NCBI RefSeq assembly: GCF_020217485.1
Contig: NZ_JAEKMI010000014.1
Coordinates: forward strand, 62,001-126,000
From: Mycobacterium sp. WUMAC-067
Lineage (GTDB): Bacteria; Actinomycetota; Actinomycetes; Mycobacteriales; Mycobacteriaceae
DNA length: 64,000 nt
Direction: 5' to 3'
Position numbers and translations under genes: made by a program
In this document: piece by piece, positions 50,225 through 58,081 of the stretch
Layout of the letters: the number at the start of each line of letters is the position of its first letter
Position numbering within the stretch: position 1 is the first letter of the stretch
The notes under the pieces: model-generated
Databases searched by the model: none
Seen by the model: only the letters and a program-made list of their open reading frames with translations
Told to the model about the DNA's origin: nothing

Positions 50225-51138
50225 GTCGAATCATGCTGGGGCAGCGGTATTTCCGGGTGGCGGGCCGCGATCATGCGGCGGAAGCCCTCACGCCACGGCA
50301 CCTTCGTGCGGCCGAGCACCTCATGCATGTGGGTGACGTCCGGCCATAACGGCGTGTGCGCGTCGGGCGTGTATTCGAAGATGGGCTCGACACCGATCAA
50401 CTCACCCATGAAGGTGCAGTAATCCTCGACGCTGACCGTTTCGCTGCCGGCCCAGTTCACCACGACCGGCGGCGTCGCGGCCACTTCCATGGCGCGGATG
50501 CCGAGTTCCACGTAGTCGTCTTCATAGATCGGGTTGTAGTTGTTCGGCTTTTCGGGGTGCAGTCGAATGGGCTTGCCCGCCAGCATCGCATCGAGGCGGT
50601 CGGCGGGCGCGCCGCCCTGGGGACCGTACGTCGAACAGATCCGGATGATGGTCAGCGGAATGTGAAAATGCCTGGCGATCCACGTGCAAACCGCCTCTGC
50701 CGCAACCTTGGAGAAGCTGTAGTTGGCGCGCAGCGGCACCCCCGGCGGATCGGCCTCGGTCAAGGGGCGCTGTCCCTGGTAGGCGTAGATCGAACCGGTC
50801 GAGCACAACACGAAGCCCTTGGCGGTGCGGCAGTGGTAGAGCAGTTCGCCCGACATCTGCGCATTGGTTTCGACGCAGTGGCCCCAGTCGTCTGCGCCGG
50901 GGTCGACCGCCGCGTGAAAGACGTAGGTGAAATCCTCGGGGAGACCGGAGAAGTCGCCGGCACCGACGTCCAGCGCGACGGGTTTGATGCCGGCCTCGAC
51001 GAGTTTGTCCCGGGCCGCGGCATCTTTCAGGCGGGCGGCGCCCCACACCTCGTTTCCCGCAACCGCCAGGGCGCGCGCGATGGGAAACGCGATCTTGCCC
51101 GTCGCCCCGGTGATCAGGATCTTCTCCGCTTCGAGCAA
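50221..51138 (-). CDS. NAD-dependent epimerase/dehydratase family protein
   Basis: A 305-residue extended SDR. ILITGATGKIAFPIARAL has Ala in the third Gly position of the Rossmann motif. CSTGSIYAYQGQ and YSFSKVAAEA supply the Ser and Tyr-x3-Lys. ICSTYGPQGGAPADRLDAM follows in family order. It starts at TTG 51138, with GGAGG before it. It heads the operon 50221-49460-48482. It may be a dehydrogenase of a sterol-like alcohol rather than a sugar enzyme, which is inference. Confidence 0.83.
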   Translation of the reverse strand: MLEAEKILITGATGKIAFPIARALAVAGNEVWGAARLKDAAARDKLVEAGIKPVALDVGAGDFSGLPEDFTYVFHAAVDPGADDWGHCVETNAQMSGELLYHCRTAKGFVLCSTGSIYAYQGQRPLTEADPPGVPLRANYSFSKVAAEAVCTWIARHFHIPLTIIRICSTYGPQGGAPADRLDAMLAGKPIRLHPEKPNNYNPIYEDDYVELGIRAMEVAATPPVVVNWAGSETVSVEDYCTFMGELIGVEPIFEYTPDAHTPLWPDVTHMHEVLGRTKVPWREGFRRMIAARHPEIPLPQHDST

Positions 51139-51152
51139 CCAGGCCTCCGAAT

Positions 51153-51169
51153 GTTAAGTACTTGATAAC
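51153..51169. promoter_or_regulatory. Inverted-repeat region GTTA...TAAC upstream of the epimerase operon
   Basis: GTTAAGTACTTGATAAC has GTTA/TAAC ends and an inner AAGTACTT palindrome. It lies 15 bases before the TTG start of the epimerase gene. A regulator-binding role is plausible but untested. The 184-base gap to the secreted-protein gene otherwise holds no recognisable feature. Confidence 0.35.
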
Positions 51170-51322
51170 GCTCTTGGAGCATAACTCTCGGCCGAAGCGA
51201 AATGCCACGGCAGGGCGCGCTCGATGTCGTGTCGTCCGCGGAGGAACTTTCCCCTGGTCGTGGCGGTATCAACGGCATAAGCTGAACCCGCCAAGGTCGG
51301 AATGGCCCAGTGGGAGGCCCCC

Positions 51323-51646
51323 ATGCAGTGGTTTGTTCGTCGCCTGACCGCCGTCATCGCGGTCGCCTTCGCGGCGATGGCGGTCGGGGTGATCGCAACC
51401 CCGGCGATCGGCTCGGCGGAGTGCGACCGCAACATGTCGTGGAATCGGACGACCGAAGAGTGCAAACCGCCGCCGCCGCCGCCGGACTGGTACGCCGCCC
51501 CGCCGGAATACGCGCCGCCGTTCGCGGCGCAGGATGTGCCGCCGCCCCCTCCGCCGCGGCCGTCGTGGTCACCGAACGAACCGATGTGGAATGCCGGCTT
51601 TCACCAATGGGGTACCTATTTCACCGGCACCTGGGTGCCGTACTGA
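51323..51646 (+). CDS. Secreted Pro-rich small protein
   Basis: A 107-residue exported protein. The signal peptide spans about residues 1-31 and ends AIGSAE. The mature part has two Cys (ECDRNMSW, EECKPP), poly-Pro blocks and a C-terminal NAGFHQWGTYFTGTWVPY. I chose ATG 51323 (MQWFVRR), with GGGAGG before it, over ATG 51302. It probably sits in or on the cell wall. Function unknown. Confidence 0.65.
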   Translation: MQWFVRRLTAVIAVAFAAMAVGVIATPAIGSAECDRNMSWNRTTEECKPPPPPPDWYAAPPEYAPPFAAQDVPPPPPPRPSWSPNEPMWNAGFHQWGTYFTGTWVPY

Positions 51647-51694
51647 CGGTGCTCGCACGGCAGGCTGCGGTCTAGATCGTGCCTGCTCGCAAGT

Positions 51695-51709
51695 GATAAC
51701 GTGATTCTC
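51695..51709. promoter_or_regulatory. Operator-like site GATAAC-N3-ATTCTC
   Basis: Ten of 12 positions match the operator, with one half perfect. A TATAAC hexamer lies 7 bases downstream. It is 53 bases before the DUF35-thiolase start. It is weaker than the sites at 9545 and 39043, but correctly placed for the same regulator. Confidence 0.4.
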
Positions 51710-51761
51710 CGATTCGTATAACGGCCCTACCGAGTTGGCCGTGTGACGCACCGGAGGTGAC

Positions 51762-53417
51762 GTGTCAGCAGCACCCGGCCGCCCATTGCCCCTGGTCACG
51801 CCCGAGAACGAGTTCTTCTGGACTTCGGGCGCCGACGGAAAGCTACGGCTGCAGGAATGCAAGAGCTGCGAATCGCTGATCCATCCGCCCGCGCCGGTCT
51901 GCCGGTACTGCCGCTCATTGGATATCGGGGTGCGGGCCGTCTCGGGCAGGGCGACCCTCGCCGGATTCACCATCAACCACCGGTTCAGCCTGCCCGGCTT
52001 GCCGGCGCCGTACGTGGTCGCCCAGGTCGCGATCGATGAAGACCCCCGGGTTCGGCTGACCACCAACATCGTGGAATGCGATCCCGACAAGCTCGAACTC
52101 GGCCAGCAGGTCGAGGTCGTCTTCGAGCAGGTCGAAGACGTGTGGTTTCCGCTGTTTCGGCCCGTCACCGACGCCGAGCCCGGCCGGCTGCCGGTCGACG
52201 AGATCGCGCCCGACCGCTTCGGCGAATACGTCCGGCCCATGCTCACGACCGAGAAGTTCGAGGACAAGGTCGCCCTCACGGGAATCGGCATGTCGCCCAT
52301 CGGGCGTCGGCTGATGCGGCCGCCCCTGGCGTTGACCGTGCAGGCCTGCGAGGCGGCCATCGCCGACGCCGGACTGACGATCGCCGACATCGACGGCCTG
52401 TCCACCTACCCCGGCGCGATCAACGTCGGCGGATTCGGGGAGGGCGGCGTCACCGCACTCGAGGCCGCGCTGGGCATTCGGCCGACATGGCACAACGGCG
52501 CCATGGAGACGTTCGGCCCGGGCGGCTCCGTGATCGGCGCGATGCTCGCTGTCGCAGGCGGATTGGCGCGTCACGTGCTGTGCTTCCGGACGCTGTGGGA
52601 AGCCACCCACGGCGAGCTGATGAAGCAGGGCAAGATCGCCCCGACGATGGGCCGGATGTCGGGCTGGCAGATGCCATTCGGCGCGACCTCTGCGGCACAC
52701 ACCCTGGCGATGAACGCGCAGCGGCACTTTCACCGTTACGGCACCACCAAAGAGACGCTGGGCTGGATCGCGTTGAACCAGCGAGCCAACGCCGAACTCA
52801 ACCCGACCGCGGTCTATCGGTCTCCGATGACGATGGAGGACTATCTCGACGCGCGGCCGATCACCACGCCGTTCGGCCTCTACGACTGCGACGTGCCCTG
52901 CGACGGGGCGATCGCCGTCATCGTCTCCGCCGTTGACGCCGCCCGCGACCTGGCCAAGCCACCCGTGCTGGTGGAGGCGGTGGGAACGCAGATTGTCGAG
53001 CGAATCGACTGGGACCAAAGCACTCTCACCCACGAGCCGCAGGTGCTGGGCCAGGCGGCGCACGTGTGGACGCGGACCTCGCTGCGACCCGCCGACGTGG
53101 ACGTGGCCGAGCTGTATGACGGGTTCACCATGAACTGCCTGTCCTGGATCGAAGCGCTCGGATTCTGCGGAATCGGTGAGGCCAGGGAATTCCTGGACGG
53201 CGGCAAGAACATTGCGCGCGACGGCCAACTCCCGCTCAACACGCACGGCGGGCAGCTTTCGCACGGCCGCACCCACGGCATGGGTCTGCTGCATGAAGCC
53301 GTCACCCAGCTGCGCGGGGAGGGCGGTGACCGCCAGGTCGCCGACGCCCGCGTCGGCGTCGTCAGCAGTGGCGGCCTCACTCCCAGCGGCGTGATCCTGC
53401 TGCGAGCAGACCGGTGA
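51762..53417 (+). CDS. DUF35 (OB-fold/Zn ribbon)-thiolase fusion, Ltp2-like aldolase
   Basis: A 551-residue fusion. Residues 1-140 form a DUF35 module: a rubredoxin-like Zn ribbon (Cys33, Cys36, Cys47, Cys50) and an OB fold. Residues 165-551 form a thiolase-fold lipid-transfer protein (VALTGIGMSPIGRR, VDVAELYDGFTMNCL, NTHGGQLSHGRTHGMG). In steroid catabolism the Ltp2 retro-aldolase works as a complex with the DUF35 part of ChsH2. Here the two are joined in one chain. GTG 51762 follows GGAGGTGAC. It overlaps the hydrolase gene by GTGA. Confidence 0.86.
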   Translation: MSAAPGRPLPLVTPENEFFWTSGADGKLRLQECKSCESLIHPPAPVCRYCRSLDIGVRAVSGRATLAGFTINHRFSLPGLPAPYVVAQVAIDEDPRVRLTTNIVECDPDKLELGQQVEVVFEQVEDVWFPLFRPVTDAEPGRLPVDEIAPDRFGEYVRPMLTTEKFEDKVALTGIGMSPIGRRLMRPPLALTVQACEAAIADAGLTIADIDGLSTYPGAINVGGFGEGGVTALEAALGIRPTWHNGAMETFGPGGSVIGAMLAVAGGLARHVLCFRTLWEATHGELMKQGKIAPTMGRMSGWQMPFGATSAAHTLAMNAQRHFHRYGTTKETLGWIALNQRANAELNPTAVYRSPMTMEDYLDARPITTPFGLYDCDVPCDGAIAVIVSAVDAARDLAKPPVLVEAVGTQIVERIDWDQSTLTHEPQVLGQAAHVWTRTSLRPADVDVAELYDGFTMNCLSWIEALGFCGIGEAREFLDGGKNIARDGQLPLNTHGGQLSHGRTHGMGLLHEAVTQLRGEGGDRQVADARVGVVSSGGLTPSGVILLRADR

Positions 53418-54433
53418 GCACCGCCAGCGACGATGCAGAGCGAAGCGATGAGGGGCGGCGCATGAGTGCCCACCCCCGTCCCCGGCTCGTCATCGTCGAC
53501 GGGGTGCCCATGTCGGCGATCGTCGCGGAAGCCCCCGACCCGAAGGCCGTCATCGTGGCCATCCACGGGGGCGGCACCACCGCCGTCTACTTCGATTGCC
53601 CCGGCCACCCTTCGTCGTCACTGTTACGGGCCGGCGCCGCAGCGGGATTCACGGTCGTCGCCCTCGACCGGCCGGGCTATGGCAGTTCGGCCCCCTATCC
53701 GGAGGCGATGGCCGAACCCGAGCAGCGGGTTGATCTCGCGTACGGGGCGCTGAATCGCATCCTCGGGCAGAAGCCGCGCGGTGCCGGGCTGTTCCTGATG
53801 GGCCATTCGGGCGGCTGCGAACTCGTCATGCGGATGGCCGCCGAGGGCGGGGCCGGGCGCGGCGCGGATCTGCTCGGCATCGAACTGGCCGGGACCGGCC
53901 GGCATTATCACCCCGCGGCCCGGGACATCCTGAAGACGGCGACTCGCGAACGTCGTCCCGCGGGATTGCGTGACCTGCTGTGGCAACCCGAAAACCTGTA
54001 TCCGCCCGAGGTTCTCAACGGGGCCACGGTCTCCCCGACCGCGCCGTCCTACGAGGACCGGATGGTGTCGAACTGGGCGCGCCGGGATTTCCCGGCGCTG
54101 GCCCCGGCCGTGCGTGTACCGGTGCACTTCAGCATCGCCGAGCACGAAAAGGTCTGGCAGAACGACACTTCGGCGATGGAGGAGATCGCGGAGCTGTTCT
54201 CCGCGGCGCCGCGGTTCACCGTTCACCGACAGCCCGATGCGGGACACAACATCAGCCTCGGCCACACGGCGGCCGACTACCACGCCAAGGTGCTGGCGTT
54301 CGCGGACGAATGCGTGGGCGCCCGTGCGGATTCGCCCGGCTCGTCGAACGTGACCGCACAGTCACCTTCGGACCCGAACGTGACTGTGGTGTCACGCTCG
54401 CCCGATGACGAACCCGATTTGGAGGCCGGTTGA
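53414..54433 (+). CDS. Alpha/beta hydrolase with a repeat-encoded C-terminal tail
   Basis: A 339-residue hydrolase. HGGGTTAVYFD is the oxyanion loop, MGHSGGCELVM the nucleophile elbow (Ser) and PDAGHNISLG the catalytic His. The last 33 or so residues (SNVTAQSPSDPNVTVVSRSP region) are translated from the 26-bp palindromic repeat pair at 54345-54400, so the tail is an insertion. GTG 53414 is coupled to the previous stop. ATG 53462 (MSAHPRPRL) is an alternative start. Confidence 0.82.
   Translation: MSTASDDAERSDEGRRMSAHPRPRLVIVDGVPMSAIVAEAPDPKAVIVAIHGGGTTAVYFDCPGHPSSSLLRAGAAAGFTVVALDRPGYGSSAPYPEAMAEPEQRVDLAYGALNRILGQKPRGAGLFLMGHSGGCELVMRMAAEGGAGRGADLLGIELAGTGRHYHPAARDILKTATRERRPAGLRDLLWQPENLYPPEVLNGATVSPTAPSYEDRMVSNWARRDFPALAPAVRVPVHFSIAEHEKVWQNDTSAMEEIAELFSAAPRFTVHRQPDAGHNISLGHTAADYHAKVLAFADECVGARADSPGSSNVTAQSPSDPNVTVVSRSPDDEPDLEAG
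54345..54400. repeat. Tandem pair of 26-bp palindromic repeats inside a CDS end
   Basis: Units 54345-54370 and 54375-54400 each follow CGAACGTGAC-N6-GTCAC, then a TTCG/CTCG end, with the same 30-bp period as at 411 and 36766. Here the pair lies inside the 3' end of the alpha/beta hydrolase gene and is read in frame. Confidence 0.8.
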
Positions 54434-55248
54434 TGCGCGTCGGATTCATCGGGTTGGGCAGTCAGGGCGGGCCCATGGCGCGGCGCATCGCCGAGGGCGG
54501 CTACCCCACCACGTTGTGGGCGCGCAGGCCCGTGACCCTGGAGGCGTTCGCCGACACCCCGGCCACGATCGCAGGTTCAACGGCCGAACTGGCCGCGGCC
54601 AGCGATCTGGTCTGCCTCTGCGTCGTCGGCGACGCCGACATCGACGAACTCACCGGCGGCGAAGGCGGATTGCTCGCGGCAATGCAGCCGGGCGGCATCA
54701 TCGCGGTGCACAGCACGGTGCACCCCAAGACGTGCCGAGAACTCGCGAAGCGGGCTGGGGCGGTCGGTGTTTCGATCGTCGATGCGCCGGTGAGCGGGGG
54801 CGGCGGAGCGGCGGCCGAAGGCCGCCTGCTGGTGATGGCCGGCGGCGACACCGAGGCCGTCGAACGCTGCCGCCCGGTGTTCGAGACCTATGCCGATCCG
54901 GTCGTTCATCTCGGCGAGCTCGGTTCGGGGCAGACCACCAAGCTGCTCAACAACCTGTTGTTCACCGCCAACCTCGCCACGGCGGCCACCGCGCTGTCGC
55001 TGGCGGACGCGCTGGGTGTCACCCCGGAGCGACTCACCGAGGTCGTCTCCCGCAGCAGTGGAAATAGCTTTGCGCTCAACGCCCTTGGTGGCATCGGCGG
55101 GCTGGATCGGCTGGCCGGTGTGGCCGGCGGGCTGCTGCAGAAGGACGTCCGGCTGGTCGTCGACCTTGCCGAGCAGGCCGGGGCCGACGGCGGCGCCGTG
55201 CTCGAGGCGGCCGACGCGGCGCTGCGCCTCATGGGCAATCCACGGTGA
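54433..55248 (+). CDS. HIBADH-family NAD(P) oxidoreductase, first of a tandem pair
   Basis: A 271-residue beta-hydroxyacid dehydrogenase: MRVGFIGLGSQGGPMARR, the substrate loop DAPVSGGGGAAAEG and the catalytic Lys in GQTTKLLNNLLFTANLA. ATG 54433 shares one base with the preceding stop (TGATG), so translation is coupled. It is paralogous to the next gene, which overlaps it by GTGA. The pair may form a heteromer or act on successive hydroxyacids. Confidence 0.86.
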   Translation: MRVGFIGLGSQGGPMARRIAEGGYPTTLWARRPVTLEAFADTPATIAGSTAELAAASDLVCLCVVGDADIDELTGGEGGLLAAMQPGGIIAVHSTVHPKTCRELAKRAGAVGVSIVDAPVSGGGGAAAEGRLLVMAGGDTEAVERCRPVFETYADPVVHLGELGSGQTTKLLNNLLFTANLATAATALSLADALGVTPERLTEVVSRSSGNSFALNALGGIGGLDRLAGVAGGLLQKDVRLVVDLAEQAGADGGAVLEAADAALRLMGNPR

Positions 55249-56045
55249 GAGTCGGATTCGTCGGCGCGGGGCGGATGGGCCGCCCCATGGTAAGTCGTCT
55301 GGTCGCCGCCGGCCACGACGTCCACGCCCTGGGCCGGACCGCCGAAAAGCGCCGCGAACTAGAACAACTCGGCGCGCGCGCCGTACCGGAGGCGGCCGAC
55401 GCCGGCGCGCACGCCGACGTGGTGGTGCTCTGCGTGTTCACCGACGAGCAGGCGCGCCAGGTGTGCCTGGACAGCGGATTGCTGCCGGCCATGCCGCCGG
55501 GTTCGGCGCTGGTGGTGCACACCACCGCCAGCCCCAACACCGTCGAGGCCATCGCCGCGCGCGCCGATCACGTCGACGTCGTCGACGCCGCGATCAGCGG
55601 AGGCCCGCACGACATCGCGGCCGGCCGGCTCACGCTGTTCGTGGGCGGCGCCGGGGCGGCGGTTGACCGGGTGCGACCGCTGCTGGCCTGCTACGGGGAT
55701 CCGGTCCTGCACGTCGGGCCCGTCGGCGCCGGCCAGAAGGTCAAGCTGGTCAACAACGCTCTCTTCGCGGGACAGATCGGGCTGCTCGCGGAGGCCGTCC
55801 GGCTGGGCGAGCGGCTCGGCGTGCCCGAATCGACATTGCTGAGCGCGCTGGGCCGAGGCAGCGCGAGCAGTCGCGTGCTGAGCCTCGTCGCGGCAAGCGG
55901 GTCCGTCGCGTCGTTCATCGAGGTAACCGGCGACTTCGTCGGCAAGGACGTGGCCGTCGTCCGCGACATCGCCGCGGAACTGGGCGGCGGACTGGGCGCG
56001 CTGGACGACGTCCTCACGACGATCGACGTCGCGAAGAAGGTTTGA
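55245..56045 (+). CDS. HIBADH-family NAD(P) oxidoreductase, second of a tandem pair
   Basis: A 266-residue paralogue: MRVGFVGAGRMGRPMVSR, the loop DAAISGGPHDIAAG and the catalytic Lys in GQKVKLVNNALFAGQIG. Starts at GTG 55245. The substrate loop differs from the first copy (AISGGPHD against PVSGGGGA), which suggests a different substrate. It ends the operon that begins with the DUF35-thiolase fusion. Confidence 0.86.
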   Translation: MRVGFVGAGRMGRPMVSRLVAAGHDVHALGRTAEKRRELEQLGARAVPEAADAGAHADVVVLCVFTDEQARQVCLDSGLLPAMPPGSALVVHTTASPNTVEAIAARADHVDVVDAAISGGPHDIAAGRLTLFVGGAGAAVDRVRPLLACYGDPVLHVGPVGAGQKVKLVNNALFAGQIGLLAEAVRLGERLGVPESTLLSALGRGSASSRVLSLVAASGSVASFIEVTGDFVGKDVAVVRDIAAELGGGLGALDDVLTTIDVAKKV

Positions 56046-56097
56046 GATGCCAGCGTTTTGGTCTTTCCGGTTCGTCACGAAGGTATTACCGTTAGCG

Positions 56098-56121
56098 TTA
56101 CAGTCGGGGACTCCGCTGTAA
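56098..56121. promoter_or_regulatory. Inverted repeat TTACAG-N12-CTGTAA before the P450
   Basis: Six-base perfect arms flank a GC-rich centre that also pairs partly (CGG/CCG). It lies 36 bases upstream of the P450 start at 56158, next to GGTATTACCG. A regulator site or leader hairpin is possible. Confidence 0.4.
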
Positions 56122-56157
56122 AGGTTTCAGCCCGACCTCGCCGCTGAGGAGGATTCA

Positions 56158-57363
56158 GTGACAAAACCGAAGGTTGTCTTCGATCCGTACTCCGAGGACT
56201 ACTTCAACAACCCGTTCGACATCTATCGGCGGATGCGCGAAGACGCGCCCCTGTATTACGACGAAAAAGAGGACTTCTACGCGCTGACCCGCCATGAAGA
56301 TGTGGCGGCCGCGTTCAAGGACTTCGAGACGTATTCCTCGGCGCGCGGCTGCGACCTGGCGATGGTGCGGCGGGGCATTGCCCCCGAGCAGAAGTCGATC
56401 ATCTTCATGGATCCTCCGGAGCACCGCCACATGCGCAGCCTGCTCAACAAGGCGTTCACTCCCCGGGCGATCCAATCGCAGCGCGAGACGATCATCGAGG
56501 TGATCGACAAGTACCTGGGCGCGGTCGACCCCGACAACTTCGACGTCGTTCAGGACTTCTCCGGGCCGTTCCCGGTGGAGGTCATCACCCGGATGGCCGG
56601 TGTGCCCGAGGAATACCGCCAGCAGGTCCGGCACTGGATCGACACCAGCCTGCACCACGAGCCGGGCCAGATCGAGGTCAGCGAAGCGGGCGTGCAGGCC
56701 AACATCGACACGGCGATGTACTACTTCAGCCTGGTCCAGGAGCGGCGCCTGGAGCCGCAGGACGACATGATCAGCCGGCTGATCGCCGCCGAGATTCCCG
56801 GCGAAGACGGCCAGCTGCGCAAGCTCGACGACATCGAGATCTGCGGGTTCGCAACCCTTCTGGGCGGCGCGGGCGCGGAGACCGTCACCAAACTGATGGG
56901 CAACGCCGCGGTGATCTTCGCCAACCACCCCGACCAGTGGCAGAAGCTGCAGGAGGACCGGGACAAGATTCCCGGGGCGGTCGAAGAGCTACTGCGCTAC
57001 GAGGGGCCGGTGCAATACAACGTCCGCTACACCCTCAAAGAGGCCCACGTCAGCGGTGGCGTCATTCCGGCGGGCAAACCGGTGTTCCTGTGCGGCGCCG
57101 CGGCCAACCGCGACCCGGAGGCCTTCACCGACGCCGACACGTTCGACATCGAGCGCGATCACACCGAGGCGCAGCACCTCGGGCTCGGGTACGGGATCCA
57201 CAGCTGCCTGGGCGCCGCGCTGGCCCGCCTGGAAAGCCGGATCGCGCTGGAGCGGCTGCTCGACTTCATGCCGCGTTACGAGGTCAACTTGGCGGGATGT
57301 AAACGGGTGACCATGCAAAATGTGGCGGGCTGGAAGAACGTGCCCGTCAAGGTACTTCGCTGA
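56158..57363 (+). CDS. Cytochrome P450
   Basis: A 401-residue class I P450. The I-helix is LLGGAGAETVTKL (Ala-Glu-Thr, where many P450s have Gly-x-Asp/Glu-Thr-Thr). ExxR is EELLRYEGP and the heme loop is GLGYGIHSCLGAA (Cys at about 350). GTG 56158 has GGAGGA upstream. A ferredoxin follows 10 bases later. It belongs to a different subgroup from the 12143 and 58078 P450s. Substrate unknown. Confidence 0.9.
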   Translation: MTKPKVVFDPYSEDYFNNPFDIYRRMREDAPLYYDEKEDFYALTRHEDVAAAFKDFETYSSARGCDLAMVRRGIAPEQKSIIFMDPPEHRHMRSLLNKAFTPRAIQSQRETIIEVIDKYLGAVDPDNFDVVQDFSGPFPVEVITRMAGVPEEYRQQVRHWIDTSLHHEPGQIEVSEAGVQANIDTAMYYFSLVQERRLEPQDDMISRLIAAEIPGEDGQLRKLDDIEICGFATLLGGAGAETVTKLMGNAAVIFANHPDQWQKLQEDRDKIPGAVEELLRYEGPVQYNVRYTLKEAHVSGGVIPAGKPVFLCGAAANRDPEAFTDADTFDIERDHTEAQHLGLGYGIHSCLGAALARLESRIALERLLDFMPRYEVNLAGCKRVTMQNVAGWKNVPVKVLR

Positions 57364-57373
57364 GGGGGCCACG

Positions 57374-57574
57374 ATGACGAAGAAGATCGAAGTCGATTGG
57401 GGACTCTGCGAAAGCAACGGTGTCTGCATGGGCATCAACCCGGACATCTTCGAGCTCGGCGACGACGACATGTTGACCGTCCACCAGGAAGAAGTCACAC
57501 CGGAGAACGAGGCGGACGTGCGCGAGGCCGTCCGTCAGTGCCCTCGGCAGGCGATCTCCATCGTCGGAGAGTAG
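57374..57574 (+). CDS. P450-type small ferredoxin, Asn variant
   Basis: A 66-residue ferredoxin: Cys12, Asn15 at the variable position, Cys18 and Cys56-Pro in QCPRQAI. Asn follows three residues after Cys18, so only three cysteines are present, which suits a 3Fe-4S cluster. ATG 57374 follows GAGGGGG. It is 10 bases after the P450 stop and is its likely electron donor. Confidence 0.88.
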   Translation: MTKKIEVDWGLCESNGVCMGINPDIFELGDDDMLTVHQEEVTPENEADVREAVRQCPRQAISIVGE

Positions 57575-57577
57575 CGG

Positions 57578-57862
57578 TCAGAATCCGGAGAGGATGACCG
57601 CGTTGCAGTCGGCCGCCGCCTGGCGCAGTTTGGCCGCCTTTTGATAGCCCTCGGACTCGTACCAGGCGCGCGCGGCATCCACCGATTCGAATTCCAGGAC
57701 GACGGTCTGGTCGCCGTGCCAGTCGCCTTCGATGACTTTGGGGGCGGTGTCCACCGCGAGAACCGTGGCACCGCTCATCGCCGATCCGGCTGCCTGGGCG
57801 TATGCCTTCATGCCCTCCGGGTCCTTGATCGCCTCGGTCAAGATGACATAACCTTTTGCCAC
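57578..57862 (-). CDS. DUF1330 family protein
   Basis: A 94-residue dimeric ferredoxin-like (ABM superfamily) protein. It has AKGYVILTEAIKDPEGMKAYAQAA, VIEGDWHGDQTVVLEFESVDAARAWYESEGYQKAAKLR and the end CNAVILSGF, all typical of DUF1330. GTG 57862. It is convergent with the ferredoxin gene, 3 bases apart, and 30 bases downstream of the next ferredoxin on its own strand. Function unknown, probably small-molecule binding. Confidence 0.82.
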   Translation of the reverse strand: MAKGYVILTEAIKDPEGMKAYAQAAGSAMSGATVLAVDTAPKVIEGDWHGDQTVVLEFESVDAARAWYESEGYQKAAKLRQAAADCNAVILSGF

Positions 57863-57892
57863 GCCGAATCTCCTTGCCTGCCTGTGTATTAG

Positions 57893-58081
57893 TTACTTTT
57901 CGCTGATCGCCTGCTCGGGACAACACTGGATGGCCTCCCGGGCGTCAGCTTCCAATTCCGTTGGGACATCGGCATCTATCGCCACGGCGTAGCCATCGTC
58001 AGTCAGGCTGAACACGTCGGGACACAGTGTCAGACACATCCCGTGACCGCGACAGCGCTGATCGTCTACCCAGACCTTCAT
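57893..58081 (-). CDS. P450-type small ferredoxin, His variant with an extra Cys
   Basis: A 62-residue ferredoxin: Cys10, His13, Cys16, then Cys20-Pro and Cys54-Pro. The extra Cys20 is in the position where the other local ferredoxins have Ala, Asn or Ala. Four ligands are therefore available and a 4Fe-4S cluster is possible. ATG 58081 overlaps the P450 stop by 4 bases, so it is the dedicated partner of that P450. Confidence 0.87.
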   Translation of the reverse strand: MKVWVDDQRCRGHGMCLTLCPDVFSLTDDGYAVAIDADVPTELEADAREAIQCCPEQAISEK

